A stretch of DNA of 64,000 bases from JALZDI01 sp965653225 (GCA_965653225.1 CBFGZI010000002.1:10211-74210); one strand, 5' to 3'. Numbered from the stretch's first letter, positions 35,466 through 44,597 are shown. The notes: generated by a model from the sequence alone, not told the origin. Program-made: numbers and translations.

Positions 35466-36930
35466 ATGTCCGTCCCGGCAGCGGGACGTGCAGGCTCATC
35501 CGGGCGCCGCCGTGCGGCGTGGCACCGTGGCTGAGCCGGCCGTACAGCTCCCCCTCCACCAGCGCGCGCACGATGGACAGGCCCAGGGTGCCGTCGGCTA
35601 CGTCGAAGCCGGCCGGAAGGCCCGCTCCGGTGTCGTCGACGTCGACCCACAGGTCGTCATCCTGACGTCGCGCCCGCAGCGTGACCGTCCCGGCGCGCCC
35701 CCGCAACCCGTGCTCCACGGCGTTCTGCAGCAGCTCGGTGAGCACCATCGCCAGCGGGGTGGCGACCTCGCCGGTCAGGACGCCGAAGCTCCCCTCCCGA
35801 TGGGTCTGCACCGGGCCGTCGGCCGAGGACACGTCACCCACCATCGCCCGCAGCCGGTCCGCGACGTCGTCGAAGTCCACGCTCTCGTCGAAGGTCTGCG
35901 ACAGCGTGTCGTGCACGATCGCGATCGAGCCCACCCGGCGCACCGCCTCCTCCAGCGCGGCCCGTCCCTCCGGCCCCGGCAGCCGGCGCGCCTGCAGCCG
36001 CAGCAGCGCCGCCACCGTCTGCAGGTTGTTCTTCACCCGGTGGTGGATCTCCCGGATCGTCGCCTCCCTGGTGAGCAGCTCGCGCTCGCGTCGACGCAGC
36101 TCGGTCACGTCGCGGATCAGGACCAGCGCCCCCACGTGCACGTCGCCCTGCCGCAGCGGGATCGACCGCAGGATCAGGGTCGCCTCGGCGTTCTCGGCCT
36201 CCGCCTCGCGCGGCAGCCGACCCGACACCGCGGCCGTCACCGCCTCGTCGACCGGCTTGCCGGTGTCGGGCAGCAGGGAGGCCGTCAGGTCGCCGAGATG
36301 CTCGCCGAGCAGGTCGCCGGGGATGCCCATCCGGCGGTACGCCGACTGCGCGTTCGGGCTGGCGTAGGTGACCACGCCGGTGGGGTCCAGCCGGACGAAG
36401 CCGTCGCCGACCCGCGGTGAGTCGGACAGCTCGGAGCGCTCGCGCTGCACCGGGAAGAGCCCTTCGCTGATCATCTTCGCCAGGTCGGTCGCCGTCTGCA
36501 GGTAGGCCAGCTCCAGGCGGCTGGGGGTGCGAACGCCGAGCAGGTTGGTGTTGCGGGCGATCACGCCGAGCACGCGGTCGGCGCGTCGTACGGGGATGGT
36601 CTCCACCCGCACGGGCACGTCGTCGCGCCACTCGGGGTCGCCCTCGCGCGCGATCCGGCCCTGGTCGTACGCCGCGTCCAGCAGCGGCCGCCGCTCGCGG
36701 GGCACGAAGGCGCCCACCAGGTCGTCGACGAACGCGGTCGGCCCGGTGGTCGGGCGCATCTGCGCGGCCGCCCAGAAGCCGTGCCCCTCCCGGTCCGGCA
36801 CCCACAGCACCAGGTCGGCGAACGACAGGTCGGCGATGATCTGCCAGTCCGCCACCAGCAGGTGCAGCCAGTCGAGGTCGCCCTCACCCAGGTCGGTGTA
36901 GTGACGCACCACTTCGTTCATCGAGGGCAC
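35464..36930 (-). CDS. pdtaS: Sensor histidine kinase PdtaS
   Basis: Cytosolic two-component kinase: an N-terminal GAF-type domain (about 15-165, with ADWQIIADLSFADLVLWV), a PAS domain (about 175-275), a HisKA_2 dimerisation segment with the phospho-histidine in EIHHRVKNNLQ (296-297), and an ATPase domain with N-box ELLQNAVEHG near 395. The Mycobacterium orthologue signals to PdtaR, an RNA-binding ANTAR regulator, which is not in this window. Start: GTG at 36930 or ATG at 36921; the ATG matches the orthologue length a little better. Confidence 0.9.
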   Translation of the reverse strand: MPSMNEVVRHYTDLGEGDLDWLHLLVADWQIIADLSFADLVLWVPDREGHGFWAAAQMRPTTGPTAFVDDLVGAFVPRERRPLLDAAYDQGRIAREGDPEWRDDVPVRVETIPVRRADRVLGVIARNTNLLGVRTPSRLELAYLQTATDLAKMISEGLFPVQRERSELSDSPRVGDGFVRLDPTGVVTYASPNAQSAYRRMGIPGDLLGEHLGDLTASLLPDTGKPVDEAVTAAVSGRLPREAEAENAEATLILRSIPLRQGDVHVGALVLIRDVTELRRRERELLTREATIREIHHRVKNNLQTVAALLRLQARRLPGPEGRAALEEAVRRVGSIAIVHDTLSQTFDESVDFDDVADRLRAMVGDVSSADGPVQTHREGSFGVLTGEVATPLAMVLTELLQNAVEHGLRGRAGTVTLRARRQDDDLWVDVDDTGAGLPAGFDVADGTLGLSIVRALVEGELYGRLSHGATPHGGARMSLHVPLPGRT

Positions 36931-36999
36931 ACCGCGAGCCTAATCGGGCCCCACGGAGCGCCCCGGGCGGCACGAACGACGGTCTGACATCATGTCCGC

Positions 37000-37902
37000 G
37001 TGCGCGGCGAGTTCTGGCAGCAGGTACTCGAGGGCGGCGCCCGCGTGCCCACGGACAAGCCGCTCGACGACCTCACGCACGAGCTGTTCGGGATGCTCGG
37101 CGACCCCGACCCGCAGATCCGCGACAACCTCGCCTACACCGTGCTGGCCACCTGGATCGGCGAGGGGGTGTACGACGACCTGCTCGCCGGCCTCGGCGAC
37201 GGCTCCTGCGTCGGACTGCGCTCCGGCCTCGGCCTCGACGGCGACGACTCCGTGTTCCGCCGGTCGTTCTCGGCGCTGGTGCTGCGCGAGGTGGTCAGCC
37301 GCGCCAACATCACCGGCACGATCAGCCCGACCCACATGCTCACCTGGGGCGACCGGGCGATGACCTGGTTCACCCGCGAGAACGACCTGCGTGGCTTCGT
37401 CGCGGGCAAGGGATGGGCCCACAGCGTGGCCCACGGTTCGGACCTTCTGGGCCAGTTCGCCCGGTCGTTCCACTTCGGGATACACGAGCTGACCGTGCTG
37501 CTCGACGTGGTCGCCGACCGGGTGCTCACGCCGACCACCTACCGGATGCACTACGGCGAGGACGACCGGCTGGCGTACGCCGTGATGGCGGTGCTGCACC
37601 GCAACCTCGTCCCCGCCACCGTGGTCGAGCCGTGGATCACCCGGATCGGCTCGGCGCTGCGCGCGCCACGCGGCGTGGACGAGTGGCCCTGCCCGACCGC
37701 GTTCAACGCCCAGGCCTTCCTGCGCGCGCTGCACCTGCAGCTGGCCAGCGGAGTCCGTGGGCAGGACAATCCCGGCGACGAGGTGCTGTTCGCGACGCTT
37801 CCGCGCGAGCGCGCCAACCTGATCCTCACCATCGTCGAGACGCTGCGCGCCGCAGCGCCGTGGCTGTACCGGCAGCCGGCGCCACGCGCGGTCGAGTCGT
37901 AG
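37000..37902 (+). CDS. DUF2785 family protein
   Basis: 300 residues, cytoplasmic, alpha-helical with HEAT-like character (LDDLTHELFGMLGDPDPQIRDNLAYTVLATWI). Conserved family landmarks include GKGWAHSVAHGSDLL near 149. No catalytic motif and no known activity. It is divergent from pdtaS with only 69 bases between the starts, so both promoters lie in or near that short gap. Confidence 0.8.
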   Translation: MRGEFWQQVLEGGARVPTDKPLDDLTHELFGMLGDPDPQIRDNLAYTVLATWIGEGVYDDLLAGLGDGSCVGLRSGLGLDGDDSVFRRSFSALVLREVVSRANITGTISPTHMLTWGDRAMTWFTRENDLRGFVAGKGWAHSVAHGSDLLGQFARSFHFGIHELTVLLDVVADRVLTPTTYRMHYGEDDRLAYAVMAVLHRNLVPATVVEPWITRIGSALRAPRGVDEWPCPTAFNAQAFLRALHLQLASGVRGQDNPGDEVLFATLPRERANLILTIVETLRAAAPWLYRQPAPRAVES

Positions 37903-37974
37903 TCAAGCGGCGGGGTCGTTCGATAACGTCTGAACGCTTCGGGGGGGACGGCACGTCTGAACAGGAGAACAATC

Positions 37975-38223
37975 ATGGCCGAACCGCCTCGTAGCACCCG
38001 AAACCCGGGGGTCTACTGGATCGTAGGCGTGCTGCTGCTCATCGCGATCGTGATGCCGTTGTTGGTGCCTTTGTACGCAAAAGAGGAGCCTACGTTCGTC
38101 GGTTTCCCGTTCTTCTTCTGGTACCAGTTCCTGTGGATCCCGCTCGCGGCGTTGATCACCACGATTTGTTATCGAATCGTGAGCCGGCAGGAGCGCCGCG
38201 ACCGTCGGGCGGGTGACCGCTGA
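37975..38223 (+). CDS. DUF3311 small membrane protein, symporter partner
   Basis: 82 residues with two hydrophobic helices (GVYWIVGVLLLIAIVMPLLV, and FFFWYQFLWIPLAALITT). DUF3311 genes occur almost always just upstream of solute:sodium symporters such as MctP/MctC-type monocarboxylate carriers, and this one shares the base pattern TGATG with its neighbour (one-base overlap). AGGAG precedes the ATG. It probably helps assembly or stability of the transporter (inference). Confidence 0.85.
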   Translation: MAEPPRSTRNPGVYWIVGVLLLIAIVMPLLVPLYAKEEPTFVGFPFFFWYQFLWIPLAALITTICYRIVSRQERRDRRAGDR

Positions 38224-39872
38224 TGGACACCATCACGCTCGCCGTATTCCTGTTCTTCTTCCTGCTCGTCACCGTTCTCGGCTTCGTCGCCGCGCGGTGG
38301 CGCCGTTCCGGTCAGCTCGACAGCCTCGACGAGTGGGGCCTGGGCGGCCGAGGCTTCGGCGTCTTCATCACGTGGTTCCTGCTCGGCGGCGACCTCTACA
38401 CCGCCTACACCTTCATCGCCGTGCCTGCGCTGCTGTACGCCGGCAGCGCCGTCGGGTTCTTCGCGGTGCCCTACACGATCATCGTCTACCCGATCATCTT
38501 CATCTTCCTGCCGCGGCTGTGGTCGGTCTCGCACCGGCACGGCTACGTCACGCCGGCCGACTTCGTCCGCGGGCGCTACGACTCCAAGGGCCTTTCGCTT
38601 GCGGTCGCGTTGACCGGCATCCTCGCCACGATGCCCTACATCGCGCTGCAGCTGATCGGCATCCAGGTCGTGCTCGAGGTGATGGGCCTCGGCGGCAGCG
38701 ACAGCTCGTCGCTGCTGGTCAAGGACCTGCCGCTGTTGGTCGCGTTCGTGATTCTCGCGGCCTACACCTACACCTCCGGGCTGCGCGCACCGGCACTGAT
38801 CGCGTTCGTCAAGGACACGCTGATCTACATCGTCATCCTGGTCGCGGTGATCTACCTGCCGCTGAAGCTCGGCGGCTGGGACGTGGTGTTCTCGGCGGCG
38901 GAGAAGAAGTTCGCCACCGCGACGCTGGACACCGACGCGATGTTCCCCTCGAGCACGCTGTACTGGGCCTACGCCTCGCTCGCCCTCGGGTCGGCGCTGG
39001 CGCTGTTCATGTACCCGCACTCGGTCACGGGTGTGCTGTCCAGCAGCAGCCGCAACGTCATCCGGCGCAACGCGTCGCTGCTGCCGGCGTACTCCTTCCT
39101 GCTGGGTCTGCTGGCGCTGCTCGGCTTCGTGGCGATCGCCGCGGGCATCGACGCGAGCGACAACGCCCAGCTGGCGATCCCGCTGCTGTTCGAGAAGATG
39201 TTCCCGGGCTGGTTCGCCGGCGTCGCGTTCGCCGCGATCGCCATCGGGGCACTGGTGCCGGCGGCCATCATGTCGATCGCCGCGGCGAACCTGTTCACCC
39301 GCAACATCTACAAGGCCTTCATGAAGCCGGACGCCACGCATGCGCAGGAGGCGGCGGTCTCCAAGATCGTGTCGCTGGTGGTGAAGTTCGGCGCGCTGGT
39401 GTTCGCACTGATCCCCGCGCTCGCCCAGACCGCCATCAACCTGCAGCTGCTGGGCGGCATCTGGATCCTGCAGACCCTGCCGGCCATCGTGATCGGGCTG
39501 TACACGCGGTGGATGCACCGCTGGGCGCTGCTCATCGGATGGGCGGTCAGCATGCTGTACGGCACCTGGATCGCCTACCTGCAGCCCTCCCCGACCGACC
39601 CGACGATCACGCACTTCGGGAGCCCGATCGCCCTGGTCGGCGAGAACCCGCTCAGCAGCGACCCGACGGCCGTGCTTCCGATACCGGTGCTGAACGAGGC
39701 GTACGGCTACATCGCGCTGACCGCGCTCGTGATCAACCTCGTGGTCGCCGTGGTTCTGACGGTGGTCTTCCGGGTGGTCCGGGCCCCCGCCGGCGTGGAC
39801 CACACGGTCCCCGAGGACTACAAGGCCGAGGCCGGCGAGGAGGGCGTGAAGCCGCTTCCCGAGCCGGTGTGA
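38223..39872 (+). CDS. Sodium:solute symporter, monocarboxylate (MctP/MctC) type
   Basis: SSS-family permease of 549 residues with about 13 membrane helices. The first helices, DEWGLGGRGFGVFITWFLLG, and RHGYVTPADFVRGRYDS in the early loop are typical of the acetate/pyruvate/propionate group. The hydrophilic C-terminus is short. Together with DUF3311 it forms a compact pair. The next gene, 34 bases downstream, encodes an acetolactate synthase-like enzyme that would consume pyruvate. Confidence 0.88.
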   Translation: MDTITLAVFLFFFLLVTVLGFVAARWRRSGQLDSLDEWGLGGRGFGVFITWFLLGGDLYTAYTFIAVPALLYAGSAVGFFAVPYTIIVYPIIFIFLPRLWSVSHRHGYVTPADFVRGRYDSKGLSLAVALTGILATMPYIALQLIGIQVVLEVMGLGGSDSSSLLVKDLPLLVAFVILAAYTYTSGLRAPALIAFVKDTLIYIVILVAVIYLPLKLGGWDVVFSAAEKKFATATLDTDAMFPSSTLYWAYASLALGSALALFMYPHSVTGVLSSSSRNVIRRNASLLPAYSFLLGLLALLGFVAIAAGIDASDNAQLAIPLLFEKMFPGWFAGVAFAAIAIGALVPAAIMSIAAANLFTRNIYKAFMKPDATHAQEAAVSKIVSLVVKFGALVFALIPALAQTAINLQLLGGIWILQTLPAIVIGLYTRWMHRWALLIGWAVSMLYGTWIAYLQPSPTDPTITHFGSPIALVGENPLSSDPTAVLPIPVLNEAYGYIALTALVINLVVAVVLTVVFRVVRAPAGVDHTVPEDYKAEAGEEGVKPLPEPV

Positions 39873-39906
39873 CCAGCGTCTGGCTACCTGTAGGTAACCT
39901 CGGCGC

Positions 39907-41613
39907 ATGGCCACAGCAGAGCAGGCGCCCTCCGACCGGTCGCAACCCTCCGACGAACGGGGCACGCTCGAGGGTCACGGCGGCGAGCTCGCGGTGGCCG
40001 TCGCCCAGGCCCACGGCGTGCAGACCATGTTCACGCTGTCGGGAGCACACGTGTTCCCGATGTACGACGGGGCGGTCAACGCCGACCCGCCGGTGCGGTT
40101 GGTCGACGTCCGGCACGAGCCGACGGCGGTGTTCGCGGCGGAGGCGACCGGCAAGCTCACGCGTACGCCCGGCCTTGCGGTGCTGACCGCCGGGCCGGGC
40201 GTGACCAACGGCGTGAGCCCGATCGCGCAGGCGCACTTCGCCGGGTCGCCGCTGGTGGTGGTCGGCGGCCGTGCCCCCGCTAACCGCTGGGGCACGGGCG
40301 CACTGCAGGAGCTGGACCACCCGCCGATCCTGCAGACGATCGCGAAGCTGTCCGACACGGTGCACCAGGTCGGTGACGTGCCCGCGCGCGTCGACGAGGC
40401 GTTCACGCTCGCCGGGTCGTCGCACCGCGGTCCGACGTTCCTCGACGTGCCGATGGACCAGTTCTTCGACCGCGCCGAGGCCGACCGCCCGACCGGGCAC
40501 CTGCAGCCGGTCCGGCAGGCGCCCGACCCGGACGCCGTCGAGGCGGTCGCGCGGCTGCTGGCCGAGGCGGAACGGCCGGTGCTCGTGCTGGGCACCGACG
40601 TGTGGGCCGACGGCGCCGAGGAGTCGGCGCTGCGGCTGGTGGAGGACCTCGGCCTGCCGGCGATCACCAACGGCATGGGCCGCGGCATCGTGCCGGGGGG
40701 CCATCCGCTGCTGATGACCAAGGCGCGCGGCGCGGCGTTCAACCAGGCCGACCTGGTGCTGGTGGCCGGCACCCGGCTGGACTTCCGGCTCGGCTACGGC
40801 GTCTTCGGCGGAAAGGACGGCGCCCCAAAGGCCTTGGTCGTCCACATCGCCGACTCCGCCGACGAGGTGTCCACCCACGCCGAGCTGGCCGGCTCGGTCT
40901 CCGGCGACCTCACCCAGGTGTTCGACGGGCTCCAGGCCGCGGTCGAGTCGTCGCGCCGGCGTCCCGACTGGGCGTCGTGGACCTCCACGCTGCAGGACGT
41001 CGTCGCCTCCGCCGTCGAGCGCGACGCGGACCTGCTGGCCAGCGACTCCGACCCGGTGCACCCGGCCCGCATCTACGGCGAGCTCAACCGCCGGCTCGAC
41101 GACGACGCGGTGCTGATCGGCGACGGCGGCGACTTCGTGTCGTTCGCGGGCAAGTTCGCCGAGCCCAGGCGTCCCGGCAACTGGCTCGACCCCGGCCCGT
41201 ACGGCTGCCTGGGCGCGGGCATGGGCGCGGCGATGGCCGCCCGGATCGCGCGGCCGTCCTCGCAGGTGGTGCTGCTCTACGGCGACGGCGCCGCGGGCAT
41301 GTCGCTGATGGACGTCGACACGCTGGTGCGCCACGACCTGCCGGTGGTGATGGTGGTCGGCAACAACTCCTGCTGGGGGCTGGAGAAGGGCCCGATGCAG
41401 ATGCTGTACGGCTACGACGTCGCGGCCGACCTCGGCCGGCAGACGCCGTACGACCAGGTCGTGCAGGCGCTCGGCGGAGGCGGCGAGACCGTCACCTCGC
41501 CCAAGGAGATCGGCCCGGCGCTCGACCGCGCGTTCGACTCGGGCGTGCCGTACCTCGTCAACGTCATCACCGACCCCGAGGCCGCATACCCCCGGACCAC
41601 CCACGGCATCTGA
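39907..41613 (+). CDS. Acetolactate synthase-like thiamine-diphosphate enzyme (IlvG type)
   Basis: 568 residues with the three-domain layout of the POX/ALS family. The catalytic glutamate is E71 in RHEPTAVFAAEA; the cofactor motif runs from GDG at 459-461 to NN at 486-487. LTAGPGVTNGVSPIAQAH and LDVPMDQFFD are like mycobacterial IlvG. No regulatory subunit (ilvN/H) is adjacent, so a catabolic or otherwise specialised role, or another 2-oxoacid, is possible. Confidence 0.85.
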   Translation: MATAEQAPSDRSQPSDERGTLEGHGGELAVAVAQAHGVQTMFTLSGAHVFPMYDGAVNADPPVRLVDVRHEPTAVFAAEATGKLTRTPGLAVLTAGPGVTNGVSPIAQAHFAGSPLVVVGGRAPANRWGTGALQELDHPPILQTIAKLSDTVHQVGDVPARVDEAFTLAGSSHRGPTFLDVPMDQFFDRAEADRPTGHLQPVRQAPDPDAVEAVARLLAEAERPVLVLGTDVWADGAEESALRLVEDLGLPAITNGMGRGIVPGGHPLLMTKARGAAFNQADLVLVAGTRLDFRLGYGVFGGKDGAPKALVVHIADSADEVSTHAELAGSVSGDLTQVFDGLQAAVESSRRRPDWASWTSTLQDVVASAVERDADLLASDSDPVHPARIYGELNRRLDDDAVLIGDGGDFVSFAGKFAEPRRPGNWLDPGPYGCLGAGMGAAMAARIARPSSQVVLLYGDGAAGMSLMDVDTLVRHDLPVVMVVGNNSCWGLEKGPMQMLYGYDVAADLGRQTPYDQVVQALGGGGETVTSPKEIGPALDRAFDSGVPYLVNVITDPEAAYPRTTHGI

Positions 41614-41656
41614 GGCCGGCCTCGCGGCGGTGCCACAAGCCATGTCACCGAGTGTT

Positions 41657-41698
41657 GTGGTTGCTCTCCTCGGGTCATGCGCCGAGGAAAGCAACCAC
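41657..41698. terminator. Strong hairpin between convergent genes
   Basis: Arms GTGGTTGCT-C-TCCTCGG and CCGAGGA-A-AGCAACCAC pair over 16 of 17 positions around an eight-base loop. It lies in the 171-base gap between the IlvG-like gene and the convergent peptidase, where a bidirectional terminator is expected. No U-tract is present on either strand. Confidence 0.6.
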
Positions 41699-41784
41699 TC
41701 GCCTCGGGGAGCGGCCAACCCAGGAAACCGCCCACCCGCCGTGGGAGGGCCCACGTCAGCCCCGGGAGCCACGTCCCGCCGACG

Positions 41785-43371
41785 TCACTGCGCCGACCGC
41801 GCCCCCACCAGCGGCGTGAACGTGGGCGGCAGCGCGGCCGTGAACCCCTGCACCCTCGTCGCCCGTGGCGGCGGCAGCGGACGGCAGGTCACGTCGGCGC
41901 GGCGTCCGGGCCGGCGCGGGGGCAGCTTGCCCGTGCGCAGGTAGGAGCCGATCCGCTTGTTCACGCAGCGCGGGCTCAGGTTCGGCGAGGCTGCGTGGGT
42001 GGTGCCCCCCACCGTCGCGACCAGGCTGGAGCGGGGGAAGCGGTTGCGCACCGTCAGGCTCCCCCGGAACGGCGTCGCCGCGTCGAGGGTCTCGTCCAGC
42101 AGCAGCGCCCGCACCCGGTGCCCGTCGACGTGCACCCGCGGACCGCCCTGCACCGGCCAGATGCGGCAGCCGGCGTTGAACCACGCGTTGCCCCAGGTGA
42201 GGAACGGCGCGACCCGGTTCAGCCGCCAGTTGTCGCGCGCCCACCGCGCCCAGCGGGTGGGCCAGTGGGCGTCGGTGCACTGCACCGCGTTGTAGACCGC
42301 GAAGCCGTTGTCGTCGCCGGGTGTGTCGAACGAGCGGTAGGCGTGGATCAGCGGGCGCGGCTTGTGGTGGCGCACCCACAGCGAGAACACCTTGGCGTAG
42401 TCGGCCCAGGTCACCTGGGCGTACCCGGGCACCAGGAACGCGTCGTCCCACTCGCTGGGGCCGACCACCCCGCCCGCCGGTCGCCGGCGCAGCGACTGCT
42501 CGGTCTGGTAGAAGAGCCGCTGCACCTCGAACCGGGTCTTGCCCAGCCGGTAGACGCTGTGGTGGCGCGCGATCCACCCGAACCAGTGCTGGATCACCCG
42601 CTCGAAGGCGGGCGCCTGGTCGAGGTTGGCCTGGTAGAAGACCGTCGACGGGTTCACGTTGCTGTCCAGCACCATCCTGCGCACGCGGCCCGGGAACCTG
42701 GTCGCGAAGACCTGGCCGAGATAGGTGCCGTACGAGTAGCCGTAGTAGTTGATCCGCTGCTTGCCCAGCGCCATCCGGATCTGGTTCATGTCCCGCGCGA
42801 CGTCGACGGTGCGCATGTTCTGCAGCAGCACGGGGGCGTTCGCCTGGCAGGCGTTGACATAGGACTGCGCGCGGGCCAGCCACTTGTTCCGGATCGCGTG
42901 CGTGGTCGGGATGTACGGCGGCCGGTCACCGTGGAAGTACCCGGGCAGGCACGACAGCGCCGGCCGGCTCGCGCCGACGCCGCGAGGGTCGAAGCCGATC
43001 CAGTCGTAGAACTTCCCCGAGCCTCCCGGCATGACCCGGCCGAGCGCGGCGAAGCCGAGGCCGGAGCCGCCGGGACCGCCGGGGTTGACCAGCATGACGC
43101 CCTGGTACTGCCGTCGCGGCACCGTGTGACGCACCCGCGACACCGCGATCCGGATGGTCCGCCCCGCCGGGTTGCTGTAGTCCATGGGCACGCGCACGAA
43201 CCCGCACTTCGCCCCGGCCGACCGCAGGGAGGCATCGCTGCAGCGTCCCCAGCGCACCCGCGCGGGTACTGCGGCGCTGACGGTGCCCGCGGTACCGGGG
43301 GCAGTGGTCACCACCGTCAGGGCTGCCGCCGCGAGGCATCCGACAACAGGCATCACCACGTAGGCACGCAC
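41785..43371 (-). CDS. Secreted alpha/beta hydrolase, tripeptidyl aminopeptidase (S33) type
   Basis: 528 residues with an N-terminal signal peptide (hydrophobic to about residue 33). Oxyanion motif VNPGGPGGSG at 95-104, nucleophile S213 in GYSYGTYLGQ, an acidic residue in LLDETLDAATPF near 437 and a histidine in VGGTTHAASP near 475 give a full triad. The C-terminal TAP-like domain is present. Family members release di- or tripeptides from protein N-termini outside the cell. Divergent from the bL37 gene with 98 bases between. Confidence 0.87.
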   Translation of the reverse strand: MRAYVVMPVVGCLAAAALTVVTTAPGTAGTVSAAVPARVRWGRCSDASLRSAGAKCGFVRVPMDYSNPAGRTIRIAVSRVRHTVPRRQYQGVMLVNPGGPGGSGLGFAALGRVMPGGSGKFYDWIGFDPRGVGASRPALSCLPGYFHGDRPPYIPTTHAIRNKWLARAQSYVNACQANAPVLLQNMRTVDVARDMNQIRMALGKQRINYYGYSYGTYLGQVFATRFPGRVRRMVLDSNVNPSTVFYQANLDQAPAFERVIQHWFGWIARHHSVYRLGKTRFEVQRLFYQTEQSLRRRPAGGVVGPSEWDDAFLVPGYAQVTWADYAKVFSLWVRHHKPRPLIHAYRSFDTPGDDNGFAVYNAVQCTDAHWPTRWARWARDNWRLNRVAPFLTWGNAWFNAGCRIWPVQGGPRVHVDGHRVRALLLDETLDAATPFRGSLTVRNRFPRSSLVATVGGTTHAASPNLSPRCVNKRIGSYLRTGKLPPRRPGRRADVTCRPLPPPRATRVQGFTAALPPTFTPLVGARSAQ

Positions 43372-43469
43372 CAGGAACCCTCCCTCTCTCGCCCCTTCCC
43401 GAGGTTACGACGGGTTTCGGTGATCTGCGACAATCATGGACTGCACGTGAGCAGCGAGGAGACGCAAAC

Positions 43470-43544
43470 ATGAGCAAGCGAGGACGCAAGCGGCGCGGTC
43501 GCAAGAAGAACGCCGCCAACCACGGCAAGCGGCCCAACGCCTGA
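43470..43544 (+). CDS. Ribosomal protein bL37 (AURKAIP1/COX24-domain protein)
   Basis: A 24-codon gene too small for ordinary gene finding. The peptide starts MSKRGRKRRGRKKN and ends NHGKRPNA, almost all Lys, Arg, Gly and Asn, which is the actinobacterial bL37 signature known from mycobacterial 50S structures. GAGGAG precedes the ATG by 9 bases and a perfect terminator follows. The sigH-linked position also matches other actinobacteria. Confidence 0.9.
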   Translation: MSKRGRKRRGRKKNAANHGKRPNA

Positions 43545-43631
43545 CCGCGCCTGTCGGCACCGCCTGTGGGTGCCTGACAGCGCCTGAGGACCCGGACCGC
43601 CGGACCAACCGAGCGGTCCCGCAGGACGCAG

Positions 43632-43661
43632 AAGACCCCGGCCTGTCCAGGCCGGGGTCTT
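43632..43661. terminator. Bidirectional terminator between bL37 and rsrA
   Basis: Perfect 14-bp inverted repeat AAGACCCCGGCCTG / CAGGCCGGGGTCTT, two bases between arms, in the gap between two convergent genes. With AAG/CTT at the outer ends it has short A/T edges on both strands. Confidence 0.85.
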
Positions 43662-43668
43662 GCTGGTC

Positions 43669-43983
43669 TCAGCGGCCGAAGCCGGGGTCGAGCCCAGGGT
43701 CGAAGCCGGCGTCGCGGTGCGTCTCGGTGACCTCCACGTGCAACTGACGGATCCGCAGCCGCACCCGCTCCCGCAGCGCCGGCGGGGCAGGCTCACGGCA
43801 CGACCGGGCGACCAGGGCCTTCACCACCTCCTCGAGGTGGTACTTGTCGAGACAGGGCGCGCACTCGTCGAGATGTTGCTTGATCTCGGCGTAGTTCGCG
43901 TCCTCCATCTCGTGGTCGAGGAAGAGGAAGAGGTTCTCCAGGACCTCGGCACAGTCCTTGTCGTGGGGGCGTCCGCAGCTCAT
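43669..43983 (-). CDS. rsrA: Zinc anti-sigma factor RsrA/RshA (mycothiol system)
   Basis: Redox switch that binds the SigR/SigH sigma factor in the reduced, zinc-bound state and releases it when disulfides form. The 104 residues align with S. coelicolor RsrA position by position: C3, C11, H37, C41, C44 and C62; only C61 is a serine. The H-x3-C-x2-C motif is HLDECAPC. The ATG overlaps the sigma-factor stop by four bases, so both are translated together. Confidence 0.93.
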   Translation of the reverse strand: MSCGRPHDKDCAEVLENLFLFLDHEMEDANYAEIKQHLDECAPCLDKYHLEEVVKALVARSCREPAPPALRERVRLRIRQLHVEVTETHRDAGFDPGLDPGFGR

Positions 43984-44597
43984 GACGCGTCTCCGGTCTT
44001 GTTGCGAGCACCGGCCGCGGCCATACCGCGGTCACGTGCGTAGTCGCTGAGCAGGTCGCGCAGCATCCGCCGGCCACGGTGCAGCCGTGACATCACGGTG
44101 CCGACCGGCGTCTCCATGATCTCGGCGATCTCCTTGTACGCGAACCCCTCGACGTCGGCGAGGTAGACCGCGATCCGGAAGTCCTCCGGGAGCTCCTGCA
44201 GCGCGTTCTTCACGTCGCTGTCGGGAAGCCGCTCGAGCGCCTCGGCCTCGGCCGACTTCAGTCCCCTGGAGGTGTGGCTCTCCGCCTGCGCGAGCTGCCA
44301 GTCCTCGACCTGCTCGGTCATCTGCTGCTGCGGCTCGCGCTGCCTCTTGCGGTAGGAGTTGATGAAGGTGTTGGTCAGGATCCGGTAGAGCCAGGCCTTG
44401 AGGTTGGTGCCCGGCTTGAACTGGTGGAAGGCCGCGAACGCCTTGGCGAACGCCTCCTGCACCAGGTCCTCGGCGTCCGCCGGGTTGCGGGTCATCCGCA
44501 GGGCGGCGCCGTACAGCTGGTCGAGGTAGGGCAGGGCGTCACGCTCGAAGCGCTCGGCGCGCTCCTGCTGGCTCTCCGCCACGGGATCCTTGGTCAT
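43980..44597 (-). CDS. sigR: ECF sigma factor of the SigR/SigH thiol-stress type
   Basis: ECF group 12 sigma factor, 205 residues from the ATG at 44597. Region 2 is DQLYGAALRMTRNPADAEDLVQEAF with GTNLKAWLYRILTNTFINSYRK; region 4 is FRIAVYLADVEGFAYKEIAEIMETPVGTVMSRLHRGRR. It drives thioredoxin, mycothiol and proteolysis genes under disulfide stress. The adjoining rsrA gene and a consensus SigR promoter upstream show the usual autoregulated operon. Confidence 0.95.
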   Translation of the reverse strand: MTKDPVAESQQERAERFERDALPYLDQLYGAALRMTRNPADAEDLVQEAFAKAFAAFHQFKPGTNLKAWLYRILTNTFINSYRKRQREPQQQMTEQVEDWQLAQAESHTSRGLKSAEAEALERLPDSDVKNALQELPEDFRIAVYLADVEGFAYKEIAEIMETPVGTVMSRLHRGRRMLRDLLSDYARDRGMAAAGARNKTGDAS

